From positions 434,001 to 498,000 of the forward strand of contig JAIQDT010001663.1 in the NCBI GenBank assembly GCA_021521415.1: 64,000 bases of DNA. The letters run 5' to 3'. The notes beneath the pieces are model-generated. The model saw only the letters and a program-made list of their open reading frames with translations, was not told the origin of the DNA and searched no databases. This document shows, one piece after another, positions 53,714 to 64,000 of the stretch; positions within the stretch are counted from its first letter, which is position 1, and each line of letters begins with the position of its first letter. The stretch comes from Bidens hawaiensis (Eukaryota > Streptophyta > Magnoliopsida > Asterales > Asteraceae). The position numbers and the translations under genes are program-made.

Positions 53714-55616
53714 TGTCACGCCCCAACCTAAGGCGGAAATGTCGGGGCGTGATCCGATTGCTCACAGCTCGAAGATACTATCATAAATAAAATGTGACAA
53801 TATCTAATTAATTATTTTAATACAAATGTGCACACAATAATCAAATACAACAAAACAATTCAAATAAATAAATACAATCAATTAAATTTAAGTTTGTCTT
53901 CAAAATAACCAATGGTCTTGACTAAATATCCATACTTCAATCTAAACAACCTGCATATGCGTAGAAAATGGAGTTTTGTCAACAAACATGTTGAGTGAGA
54001 TGATCACCAATTTTGACACAACAAATAGTTATATAATAAATAAATAATAAATGATAAGTGTTAAATGCGCAAACCAATCTATGTGATAATAATCAATCAA
54101 ACCTTAACAAACCAAAGCCAAGTTATACTCGTGTGCCAATGAATCGTTGACAAGCGAATCGGGCATTGATTACAATGACTAAATTGTCGGTTTACCTTCA
54201 CCAAGCGAATTGGGCTCCGGTTACTAAGACGGTCGTATGATCATACTAATGAGAACCCTCTACAAGGGGATATGTTGGACCTCTCCGAAACGTTATCAAG
54301 TAAACAATTAAACATGTAGCAATTAGCAAATAGCATTCAACTGATATTCACATAATAATTATGTTTGCGATTTTGAGTATATATATAGAATACAAAATAT
54401 GAGTAAGTACGCATATGTCTCCAAAACGTTAGAAAACAGTGTATAAAAAGGGGAATGATCAAACTCACCTTAGATGGAAGGCAAGTGATTAATAACTACG
54501 ATAAACAAGTAAGGTTTAAGCGAGTCGTCCAATAACGCGTCAAACGAGATAATGAATCAGAACCTGAAACTTTGTGATATGAAACTATAAATAAAAGCAA
54601 ACTTAATGCCGCTGGAATCAATCCAAACGGATGGGTAGAACTCTAGTTATGTTGAATTAAATGTTTAAGCGAGCTGGTACTGACTACATTCCGAACAGCG
54701 AGTCGGAAGTCGGGTTTTGGGCAGTAGCCTTAAAATTATGTTTTGAAAATAAGTCAAACTTGTTGACTGTTTTACCCTTTATCGGGTTTTGAAGCAATTG
54801 ACCAGTCAACACCCTTCAATCACCAAAATTGATTGAAGGTTATTGACTAGGGAATATATATGAATGTTCCCTATGTTTACAACTTACCCAGAAAATGAAA
54901 GGATCGATGAGAAACGAAAGTCAAAGGTCGGTGCATAAGCAAAGTCAGCCGTTTATGAGTGTATCTTCAACAATAATGCAAAAACCGAAGAAGATTATGA
55001 AGGTTGGAGGTAGGTGACGGCTAGGAATTGTGAATTAGGGTTTAGGAATGATTTGTGGTAGAGAAATAATGATATGTTTATATAGGATACACTAAATCAA
55101 ACTAAATATGGTAACTTACTCGTTTTAGAACTAAATGGGCCTTTAATGATCAAATCAACATTATAACCAGTAAATTTCGTTCTTGATCAAGGGTTAATGA
55201 GTATGGACATGTATCTAAGCTACATTAGTCTTGCTGGGTCTTAAAACACTCGATTATGTCCTAAAATAAGCGATTTCGGGCCAAAAACGAACTAGAAAAC
55301 AATAATAAACGAAACGAGCTGTGCAGGTAGCCCATAGCGCCGCGTGGTGGGCCTAGGCCACCCCACCACGTGGTGTTCCGGCCAAAAGGAGGAAAATATC
55401 ATCCTTTGTCAACTTTAGTTCCTATAGTTTGGATTTAGGTCATTTAACGAACTTTTTATGCATAGTTTAAGATTTGAACAACATATAAAGTATAAGGGCC
55501 TAAAGTGAACATTATAAACTTAATTATTTATAAACACTTGATTTTCAATAATAATAAGGGTCTAAAAATGTTTCGTTCGTAAACGAATACGGGTTTGGAA
55601 AATCCGAAATGTTACA
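53714..55616. mobile_element. Solo LTR, copy 2
   Basis: The 1,903-bp unit begins TGTCACGCCCCAACC and ends ATGTTACA, with a 5-bp duplication CCTTC (53709-53713 and 55617-55621). It is the same family as 18554-20576 in the same orientation, with many substitutions and some indels. It contains a GC-rich imperfect palindrome around CCTAGG (55340-55372) not seen in copy 1. No coding sequence. Confidence 0.87.
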
Positions 55617-57620
55617 CCTTCTCTAAGAAACCATTATTGCACTCAACGTCATTCATCTGGTTCTCATGATCGTTGTCTGGCTGCAAGGATCACCAAGGAA
55701 TTGGCTGCTTGATGCTAGACTGTCGCTATCTAGTCAAAAACTATTAATTCAGTGTTCCTAATCGCCTAAGCAAGCTAGGGTAAGTAGGGTGTCGAACCAC
55801 GAGGAGTATGTGGTCAGTGTGCAGTGAAACTGATTCCTAACATTATGAAGTAGTTCAAGTAAAGTGCTGATCACACTAGAAAACAATTTAATTGTATAAG
55901 AAACGAACAAGTACTCAAGATTCAGTCAATCAATTAAAGCAAATCACACCCGGGAATCCAAGTAAGCAATCAAACAGCAATCTCATGCAACTTAACAGAT
56001 TAACTATCTTGTGTCAACTACAGACTGACTAACCGGTTAAACCTTAGGCATCCACACTCGCTAACGCACGGCACTGGTTATCAAACGGTCCCTGCCAGTG
56101 TGACTTAACTAAGGGCAAACGCATGCTTTATTTCAATTAACAGGTCAAACAATCCTATGTGCAATTATTATAGCAATCGACAAACTAATCGTTCTGATCG
56201 AAATAAACCTAAACCGATTGATTGTACGAACATACTAAACATCAATACTCATAGATTAACATCAAAACAATTACAAGTAGTTGTGCTAGTACATGAGAAA
56301 TAAACTGAAAGATTACAAACTATATATCCCGGGTATGGCTCGAAGGGTCTAGCCGCGTCTTGGCATCTCTTGGTCTTCGATTCGGATGATTTTGATCATA
56401 TCTATGGCCTTGAGATGAATAGGAATGAAGGTTTTCTCCTCTTGCTGCTCTAGAAACTGCCTGAAACTGAATGGGTTTCTAATGACAAGACATGTTTTAT
56501 ATTTACTATATAATATGTGTATTAAGTATAGGGGCTAATCTCACAATATGTCTGAAAATAAGGGTTGCCAATATGAAACATGTATAACCGTCCCCTTGAC
56601 TCGTTATCCCCGCCTAAACGATTCCATTTTCAACTTCTCATTTTTAAAAACATTTGTCGGGAAAACTATCGAGAAGCTGAAAAACCAACCATGACCAAAA
56701 ACCTCTAACTTGGCATTAATAGCAATAAGTGACAGTTAATAACTTAAGTTTCTGAATACTGTTCGAGGTACTATCGGGCTAAAATTTTTCAATTTTCCCC
56801 CATCCCCACACTTGAGGTTGACATTGTCCTCAATGTTAAAATAATAAAACGATTAATAAACATTTAGGGACGGGGTTGAACTGACAGTTTAACTACTTAA
56901 AAACTCGGGGAACAAATGTGATGGGTTTACGCAAATTCTACAATTACATTTCTAAAAAACTAAAAAGAAAATATAAAAAATAACAAAACTGTTTATGAAA
57001 CCGAAATCACCTGATAATAATGACAATGCAATGCTAAACTCGGCCCACAACTCTCACATACTCGTGACACACGTCTCCACAACTGAACAATACTGACTAA
57101 CCACATCTGCACAAATCTCGAGACATGTATAAGCAACCACTTACAGTATACATACTTAGGTCTTTTGAGAGTTAATATTATTATATTATAAAAATCATTA
57201 CCGAGCCGAGTTAGTCAGTTCCATAAAAAGTTGTGTTAATTAATTAAAAATAAGAAAAGACCTAACTCACTTTCATAGGAAATACGGTTGCATTTAGCGT
57301 ATGCAACAAGCCCTTTAAACCCCCCGGTAGCCCGGGTGGACGAGTGAGGTCTCGTGAGGGTTTATAGTGAATCACACCCACAAAGTTCCAATACAACAAA
57401 ATATACACGTACCTGGATAGAAGTGAAATTAACCAAACTTCCATGACTTGCACTTCACCAAAACCTCCCCACACTTGGGATTTGCTGCACAAAACTCGAG
57501 ACAAAAGTCAAACAACGACAAAACAAAAAGAAAACAAACTAGAACACACTTACAAACCCCGGGTTGCCTCCCGGTCAGTGCTGAATTGCGTGTCTACAGC
57601 TCGACAATGCCTCGAATGCC

Positions 57621-58348
57621 TCAAGTATTTTCATAAGTCGATGAGGTCACCATGGAACTCATCAATTCCTTTTCTCTCCTTCCCATCCTTGCTGTCGGTT
57701 TCTCACCATCTTTCATCTTAATGACTCTCTCATTCCATCCTTTTCTCTTCATGCTACTTTTCAGCTCGTTCCTGTCAGTTACAAAACATCCCTCTCTTGT
57801 ATGATTTTTGCATGATGGTACACATTTGTCAACAAGAGGGTTAGTAGCATTTTCAAACAATAATAACCACTTAACACGGTTCCCGCACTTAATGCCCAAA
57901 AATCCCTCAGCACAATCAATTACCACATGTGCTGTTGCAAGGAATGGCCTACCCAGTATGACTTCAGATTGTTTAATATTACCCTTAGCATAATCAAGTA
58001 CAAGGAAGTCAACTGGGTAACTAAATTCATCCACTTGAACCATTACATTAATGACCATGCCTGGGCTTGTGTATGAGTTTGATTCGCCAACACCACGGTG
58101 GTGTTTACACTTTCTAACGTGCCAAACTCATACTGATCATATAAACTGCCGGGCATGACACTAACACAAGCTCCAAGATCTAGAAGTGTCCGATTAGTTT
58201 TAAAATCACCAATTTGAATTGATAAAAATGGCACTCCCGGGTCTTGGAGTTTACTTGAGGTGGTATTATCCTCCACCTCCTCATCTCCCGTGTTGGTCAA
58301 TTTGGCATTATTTTTCACAAGTGCAATTTTCACAAAAAGTTGATTCAT
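57621..58348 (-). pseudogene. Aspartic protease domain with one frameshift
   Basis: The first part (58348-58043) has IQIGDFKTNRTLLDLGACVS, the retropepsin active-site region, where the D-L-G-A form is usual for ATHILA-type protease. A frame change near 58060 leads to YPVDFLVLDYAKG and VILGRPFLATAHVVIDC. The tail is basic and not recognised. The frame ends at 57621 with no reverse transcriptase behind it. It overlaps the end of the Gag frame by about 40 bases. Confidence 0.75.
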
Positions 58349-60491
58349 CTGTTTTTAATTTCACTTCATTTTGGAAAACCATTTCATTTTGACCAACACA
58401 TTCATTCTCATCACTAACAACATTTACCACCGCCTCAACAAACTGCGGTGGTGACTTAACTTCAACACAGGTAATTTCAAAATGAGGAACAAGACTTACC
58501 GCGTTGATGTGCACACTATTACCTTTCTTAGAGCTTGAACTAGCATGTTGCGGGTTTACTGTAGTATCACTCGGTAACTGGCCTGCATTCTTCTGAAATC
58601 TCGCCACGTCTGCTACGAGCTGACCAATCTGCTTTGACACTGCCTCTGAAGACTTATCCCTTAACTCGAACTGTCTCTGCGTTTCCTTCTGATTATCTAA
58701 CACAAGCTTCAACAACGCATCGAGTTTTGAATGTATTGACTCGTCTGAATTTCTTGAACTACCCTTCTGCTGGTCCTGATTCTGATTACCCGACAAACTG
58801 TTACCTCGGTAACCATCTCTGTTATAACTCCGACTGTTATACTGACTGTTCGAACCACCTTGTCGGTAGCTGTTCTGCCGTCGGTTCTGACTGGACCACT
58901 GAAAGTTCGGGTTCGACTGGTTTGACGCGTTTCCGTATTTGAAATTCGGGTGATTCCTTAGGCCCGGGTGATAAGTGTTCGAATTGAACCCTTGGCCCTT
59001 GGACTCCCCTTACGCGTAACTGACTTCCTCCTCATTGGTATACTCGTCATCATCAACCCTGGGGCAATCTTCAACCTTATGCCCCAACTCGCCACAATCT
59101 GAACAAACCGGGAATTTCACCCCGACTTTACCAACCTCCTTCTTTTTCTCTTTCTGATAACCCGCGAGTTCCTGTTCCAACTCTGCAATTCTGTCTGACT
59201 CGCTCGAGGCTGATTTAACTGTTCGGGTGACCCCGACTTTTCATCTTCGTTCAGATGTTGCTTTTGACTTGGAATCCTCATACATAAACTCAAGGAAATC
59301 CCAATCATCCTCTTCTGGTTGGTTCAACAACATTCCATTACATGACGATTTCAGATACTTTCTCTCCTCGTAAGTCAACCCGTCAACAAAACATTTCGCT
59401 AACTCCCACAACTCAATCTGGTGGTGCGGGCAATTCCTGATAATCTCCTTATAACGAATAAATGCCTCATGAAATAACTCACCCGGTGACTGTGAAAAAT
59501 GTCGAATCTCCATCCGGGCTTCGTTAGTCTTCGACTGCGAATAATACTCGTTAAGGAAAACCTGCTGCATCTCGGCCCAGCTCTCAATAATGTGCATCGG
59601 TAGCGAGTTGAACCAGTGTTTTGCCTTGTCTTTTAATGAAAACCGGAACAACCGTAACCAGACCTTATCCTGATCATAAGTACCATCACCAATAGACTCG
59701 CAAATAGCTGAAAAATCTGACAAGTGTGAATACGAGTCTTCTAATCCCAATCCGTGAAAATGGGGAACTATGTTGATGTAGGACGGACGGGATTTAAATG
59801 TCGGCTGTCCCTGAACACGCACCTGTGGGACAATCGGTGATGCACCATCTGAAATAGCCAGTCTGAACTGACTATTAACACCCTAAACCGGAGGCCTGTA
59901 ATTCCTTTGTCTGGCCCTCGGTTCCTCAAAACCTCCCCGATTAACCTGAATCGGCTGTCTCTGCTCCTCCCGATATCTTCCTATACCACCTCGATCAAGA
60001 TTCCTGTTCCTCCACCTGTTACCTCTCACCCTGACCGGTTCCTCAACCTCTTCAACACGCAAACCCGCATTGTCATTTCTCGGCCCAAATTCCTCCTCAT
60101 CTACCTCTTCTTCGTCTTCAGTGTGAATACTGACATGGTCAAAATCTTGAATAATCGGCTGTCGGTGACGAGGGGTATTATTCGGGGCTGATGGCCCGGG
60201 TCTGTCATGGTTTCGGTTTCGGTTTCTGGAGTGTCGAGCTGAATTTTGGGGTTATTGATTGGTGTGTATTGGTGATGGTAGGTCATTATTTGGTGGGTTT
60301 TGATTATTCGGTGGGTTAGGTTCGGGTTGGAAAACATTAATTTCGGGTGATGGATCTTGGTTTTGATTTTGGTTCTGGTTCTGACCTTCCATAACCAGCT
60401 GTCTGATCTGAGCTCGGTTTTGTCGAGCTAAACGTTCAATCTCTGGCTCGTAAATCAGTGGGGACCGTCTCCCTGAATGGCGGGTGTGCAT
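58308..60491 (-). pseudogene. Ty3/ATHILA-like Gag, interrupted
   Basis: It starts MHTRHSGRRSPLIYEPEIER at 60491 with an N/Q/P-rich arm. The capsid-like part (59822-59241) reads HFHGLGLEDSYSHLSDFSAI, KDKAKHWFNSLP and FLNEYYSQSKTNEARMEI. The zinc knuckle CSDCGELGHKVEDC (C-x2-C-x4-H-x4-C, near 59100-59060) is intact. An N/S/Q/G-rich stretch follows, then a helical region (KLDALLKLVLDNQKETQRQF). Stops and frame changes occur between 60250 and 59825 and near 59240 and 59010. Confidence 0.75.
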
Positions 60492-61415
60492 AAACCTGCT
60501 ACCTGCACAAATAACACACCCCGCGTAAAATAGGAAAATAAAACTAAACTAAAATTAAAAACAAAAACTAAATTAAACTAAACTAAACAAAGGAATCAAT
60601 TAATCACAAAAACACTAAGCGCACTAACTCCCCGGCAAGGGCGCCATTTGATGCTAGATTGTCGCTATCTAGTCAAAAACTATTAATTCAGTGTTCCTAA
60701 TCGCCTAAGCAAGCTAGGGTAAGTAGGGTGTCGAACCACGAGGAGTATGTGGTCAGTGTGCAGTGAAACTGATTCCTAACATTATGAAGTAGTTCAAGTA
60801 AAGTGCTGATCACACTAGAAAACAATTTAATTGTATAAGAAACGAACAAGTACATAAGATTCAGTTAATCAATTAAAGCAAATCACACCCGGGAATCCAA
60901 GTAAGCAATCAAACATCAATCTCATGCAACTTAACAGATTAACTATCGTGTGTCAACTACAGACTGACTAACCGGTTAAACCTTAGGCATCCACGCTCGC
61001 TAATGCACGACACTGGTTATCAAACGGTCCCTACCAGTGTGACTCAACTAAGGGCAAACGCATGCTTTATTTCAATTAACAGGTCAAACAATCCTATGAG
61101 CAATTATTATAGCAATCGACAAACTAATTATTCTGATCGAAATAAACCTAAACCGACTGATTGTACGAACATACTAAACATCAATACTCATAGATTAACA
61201 TTAAAACAATTACAATTAGTTGTTCTAGTACATGACAAATAAACTGAAAGATTACAAACTATAAATCCCGGGTATGACTCGAAGGGTCTAGCCGCGTCTT
61301 GGCATCTCTTGGTCTTCGAATCGGATGATTTGGATCATATTTATGGCCTTGAGATGAATAGGAATGAAGGTTTTCTCCTCTTGCTGCTCTAGAAACTGCC
61401 TGAAACTGAATGGGG

Positions 61416-61917
61416 GTGTGTAAGGTCGTCAAAACAAGATATAACATCAAACCCTAACTTTCCCGTCGGTGGGGACCATCGCGTAGCGCAATGGTCACCC
61501 TCCCTGGACCATCACGCTACACGATGGTCCAAGGAAACTTCATCTTTAGATTCCTCTCGTCGAGAAACCCAAAATTCATATATTATGGGTTTCGTAACTC
61601 ATTTTCTAGCCCAGGATATACTCGTTTTACTTCCTGGTTGCTTTTTGTGAACCCATCTTGTTCAGTTTTAGCATCGGCCTTAGGTTTCTCATCCAAACTC
61701 TTTCCGAATCCTTCTAACACTTCCTAAGACTTCAGTTTATGCTTCGGTCTTCCCGAGATATCATTCCATGCTCGTACAAGTCTCCAATTTAGCATCTTTA
61801 ACAATCAATGACCTGAAATACAGAAGTAACTATGAAGTACCAAAGTTCTAACAATATACTAAACAAAAACTACATAATTAACACACTAATATATATATAC
61901 AAAATACCCAAACATCA
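61416..61917. other. Unassigned sequence after the right LTR
   Basis: Two imperfect palindromes built on GGACCATC...GATGGTC lie side by side (61472-61528). The rest has no coding signal. It may be the distal part of a different LTR subtype. Confidence 0.4.
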
Positions 61918-62890
61918 CTGCGACAATGCCAACTATCGTGAATCAAATCCTAAGCCTCAACTCGAATGATCTGCTTCATTTGCTGCTCTGAACAACTTCA
62001 ACTACAAGAAATTCACTAGTGTTAAGCCACCCGAATACCATGGAGAAGAAAACTCCACTAAACTTCTTCAACGGTTTAAGAGGATGGAGAACGTATTCAT
62101 TCATTGCTAATGCATGGATGACAAAAGGACTAAGTTTGCCTCGATCGCTTTGACGATCGGGCTCTCATTTGGTGAAACACTTTCAAGACCGTCCAAGGAA
62201 CCGAGGTCGCTATGGCCATGCCATGGGATGATCTCAAGAAGGCTATGAAGAATTAATTTTGCCCCGAATATGAATTGCAAAGGCTTGAAACTGAGTTTTG
62301 GGACTCAAGAAAATTGGTGGTGACAACTTTACTTACTCGAATCGTTTCAAGGAGCTCAGCCTGCTATTACCCCACCTCGTAGCACCCATGTCTCGTGCTA
62401 TTCGCAAGTACATCCGTGGGTTACCAACAATTTTCCGTGATGTTGTAGTCAGTCGTGACCCTCTTGCCATTGGTGAAGCTATTGTCCTTGCTGCTACCCT
62501 TTCAAATGACCATGTTAGGGATGAAACCCTCTCTCAAAAAGATTTCAAACCTACCCCTGATAAAACCAAGATCGAATCCTCAACCAATACTAAATTCGAA
62601 CCTAAAACCAATCCGCACAACAACAACACTTCCCTCTACAACAAGAAATATAAACCCAATCACCAAAACTATGCTATCAATCAAGCACAGCTTGACCCAA
62701 CCATCTTTGCACCCAATGCAACCATTACGCCCCCCTTACTAATATTTGTCATACACAACCTAGTGAGCAAGACTTCCCAAAACGCTCAGTGCTGCCTGCT
62801 CAACCTGGTGCACTTAACCTGCGTGCTTGCTACAATTGTGAAGACCCTAATCATCTCCGCAACATATGTCCTCAGCTCACTCGATAGAAT
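61918..62890 (+). pseudogene. Ty3/gypsy-type Gag fragment, frameshifted
   Basis: On the plus strand the frames read PPEYHGEENSTKLLQRFKRM, then DDLKKAMKN and a stop, CPEYELQRLETEFWD, then FTYSNRFKELSLLLPHL and RKYIRGLPTIFRDVV. This is the retrotransposon gag domain of chromovirus-like Ty3 elements. Further on, in another frame, CYNCEDPNHLRNIC (C-x2-C-x4-H-x4-C, about 62829-62870) is the nucleic-acid-binding zinc knuckle. At least two stops and two frame changes are present. No protease or pol follows, and no LTR was found next to it, so it is a degraded internal piece. Confidence 0.75.
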
Positions 62891-64000
62891 TAATAATATT
62901 AAAATAAGTACTTAAAATTTATAAACCAACAATTTCGACATTTGCAGATAAAGTTAATTTTGTGACTAAAAGTTATTTATTAATTTGTTACGTTAGAGAG
63001 TTCTGCTTTTGTGGTGACACAACAATTGTTAAGTGGCAGCTGGCGATATGATTTTTCGATGAAACGTCTGAGCCTGACTCTAAAACCAGCATGAGCCCGA
63101 TTAAGAAGGTTAAAAACAATTAGCCGTTATAAAAATAAATAAATAGGAGGTATTGAACCATAATTTTCTGTTAAAAAAGGTATTGAACCATAATTCGGAA
63201 CATGTGCATGTTTTGTCCTTTACCGTCGGCGGATTCGTGCAAGAAGATCGAGTGTACAAAATTAGTAAAATAATAATAATTTATTTTATGAACTTTTCTT
63301 GTCAAGAATTTCCTTAAATGCGGTCCAATGTCTTTTCTTTAGTCGTTACCTCCTTCACTATTAGTGATGGTGGATTCGAGTTCAAGCTTAAAATTAAAAA
63401 ATGCATCTCGGCTCAGCTTGACCTAAGCTTGGCTATAAATGAGGAGGCTCGGCTTAGGTTGTTTCAGTTAAATTTTTTTAGCTAACTTTATTCGAGTTTT
63501 TATCAAGGGAGCTACAAGCTGCGAGGTTTTTAAACCTCTATCATGCAAAGCTTCTTCAATCCATGTTTTTGTTGTTTTAGAGACACACTTGTGGTGTGTT
63601 GTACGTTGAAGAATTTTGGTGAAGACAGCGAAGAGTATGCTTCAATGCATATTAAACTACTTGGAAGATGCTTATGGTATGCAAATTATTATCTTACTGT
63701 GTTTAGGTACTAGTGTTTTAAATTTAAAATAAAAGAATATACTATCTTAATAATATTATATATTAAAATATGCCATGTGTGTCAGCAATAATTACATAAT
63801 TTATAATCGTTGACATAGCTAAAGACAATCCTGTTATAACTAAAAGATTACCGTGTCGTGTGTGGTAATTAAGTAGTTTAGTAGCAGTAGTAGTGGTGCA
63901 AAGATTGAAGTATATGTATACTCGTTACATTTTGCTTTTATTTTATGTTGAATCATATGTATTGGTGGATTAAAAGCTATACATGTAAACCAAACACAAG
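62891..64000. other. No gene recognised
   Basis: AT-rich intergenic DNA. The phrase GGTATTGAACCATAATT is repeated at 63148 and 63179, and an AAGCTTGGCT/GGCTTAGG-rich patch lies near 63410-63460. Nothing else is supported. Confidence 0.6.

Larger units (their letters stand above)
55710..61415 (-). mobile_element. Second non-autonomous Ty3/ATHILA-like LTR element (gag + protease)
   Basis: The left LTR (3' in sense) starts TGATGCTAGACTG at 55710. It probably ends at 56791, next to the purine tract GTGTGGGGATGGGGG (inverted, 56797-56811). The right LTR starts TGATGCTAGATTG at 60649, with primer site TGGCGCCCTTGCCGGGG (inverted, 60629-60645). The two LTRs match for about 766 bases (to 56475 and 61415), with roughly 24 differences by eye, and then diverge completely. 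The minus-strand interior encodes Gag and protease only; 56812-57620 is non-coding. It is older than the element at 37907. No target duplication can be assigned because the far end of the right LTR is unclear. Confidence 0.85.

Overview
The window is nuclear DNA of a flowering plant, most likely a eudicot. The genes have introns with GT-AG borders, intergenic DNA is AT-rich, and there are plant-specific families: a cysteine-rich receptor-like kinase with two Gnk2/DUF26 domains, FAR1-type Mutator transposases, ATHILA-like ORF1/gag and Ty1/copia elements. Several element types look like those of Asteraceae, but I cannot fix the species. Only two host genes are well supported; the rest is mostly transposon DNA in nested layers.

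Layout. 1-681: last two exons of a transmembrane-nine (TM9SF/EMP70) gene, plus its 3' UTR. 1261-2562: a non-autonomous hAT element with an exact 8-bp target duplication. 2785-13802: an intron-containing ATHILA-ORF1-like pseudogene (minus strand), a nearly intact RTE-type LINE (plus strand) and a multi-exon Mutator-like pseudogene (minus strand) that joins FAR1, MULE transposase, SWIM and OTU protease modules. GC-rich palindromes of one sequence family lie around both minus-strand genes. 13934-15302: a tandem duplication, a SINE-like unit and a decayed host gene fragment.

16489-31045 is the best gene. Eight exons join in frame into a 648-residue cysteine-rich receptor-like kinase. Its first intron is about 11.9 kb, roughly 80 percent of it two Mutator-like elements with exact 9-bp target duplications. 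MULE 1 carries a hAT element and a 2-kb solo LTR. MULE 2 carries a third long-TIR element, which itself holds a Helitron-like insert. MULE 2 also contains a short stretch resembling the start of an Agenet-domain gene.

31368-33215: the 3' end of a Helitron (helicase tail), a CCGG-rich hAT-like remnant and a small foldback element. 33768-46886: a Ty1/copia element between TGTTT target duplications. A CACTA remnant sits in its left LTR and a complete non-autonomous Ty3-type element (37907-46096) in its body. 46887-53713: hAT fragments, a tandem repeat and a 5'-truncated copia pol on the minus strand. 53714-55616: a second solo LTR of the family found in the kinase intron. 55710-61415: a second gag-protease-only LTR element. 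61918-62890: a broken Ty3-type gag on the plus strand. The last kilobase shows nothing recognisable.

Three of the LTR elements (copia at 33.8 kb, Ty3 types at 37.9 and 55.7 kb) have gag and protease but no reverse transcriptase, so they would have to use enzymes supplied by other elements. Reverse transcriptase is seen only in the LINE and in the copia remnant at 50-52.6 kb, both interrupted by stop codons. I found no system that I can call clearly undescribed. The most unusual items are the palindrome-associated FAR1-OTU and ORF1-like pair, and the protease fused in frame to an integrase tail.
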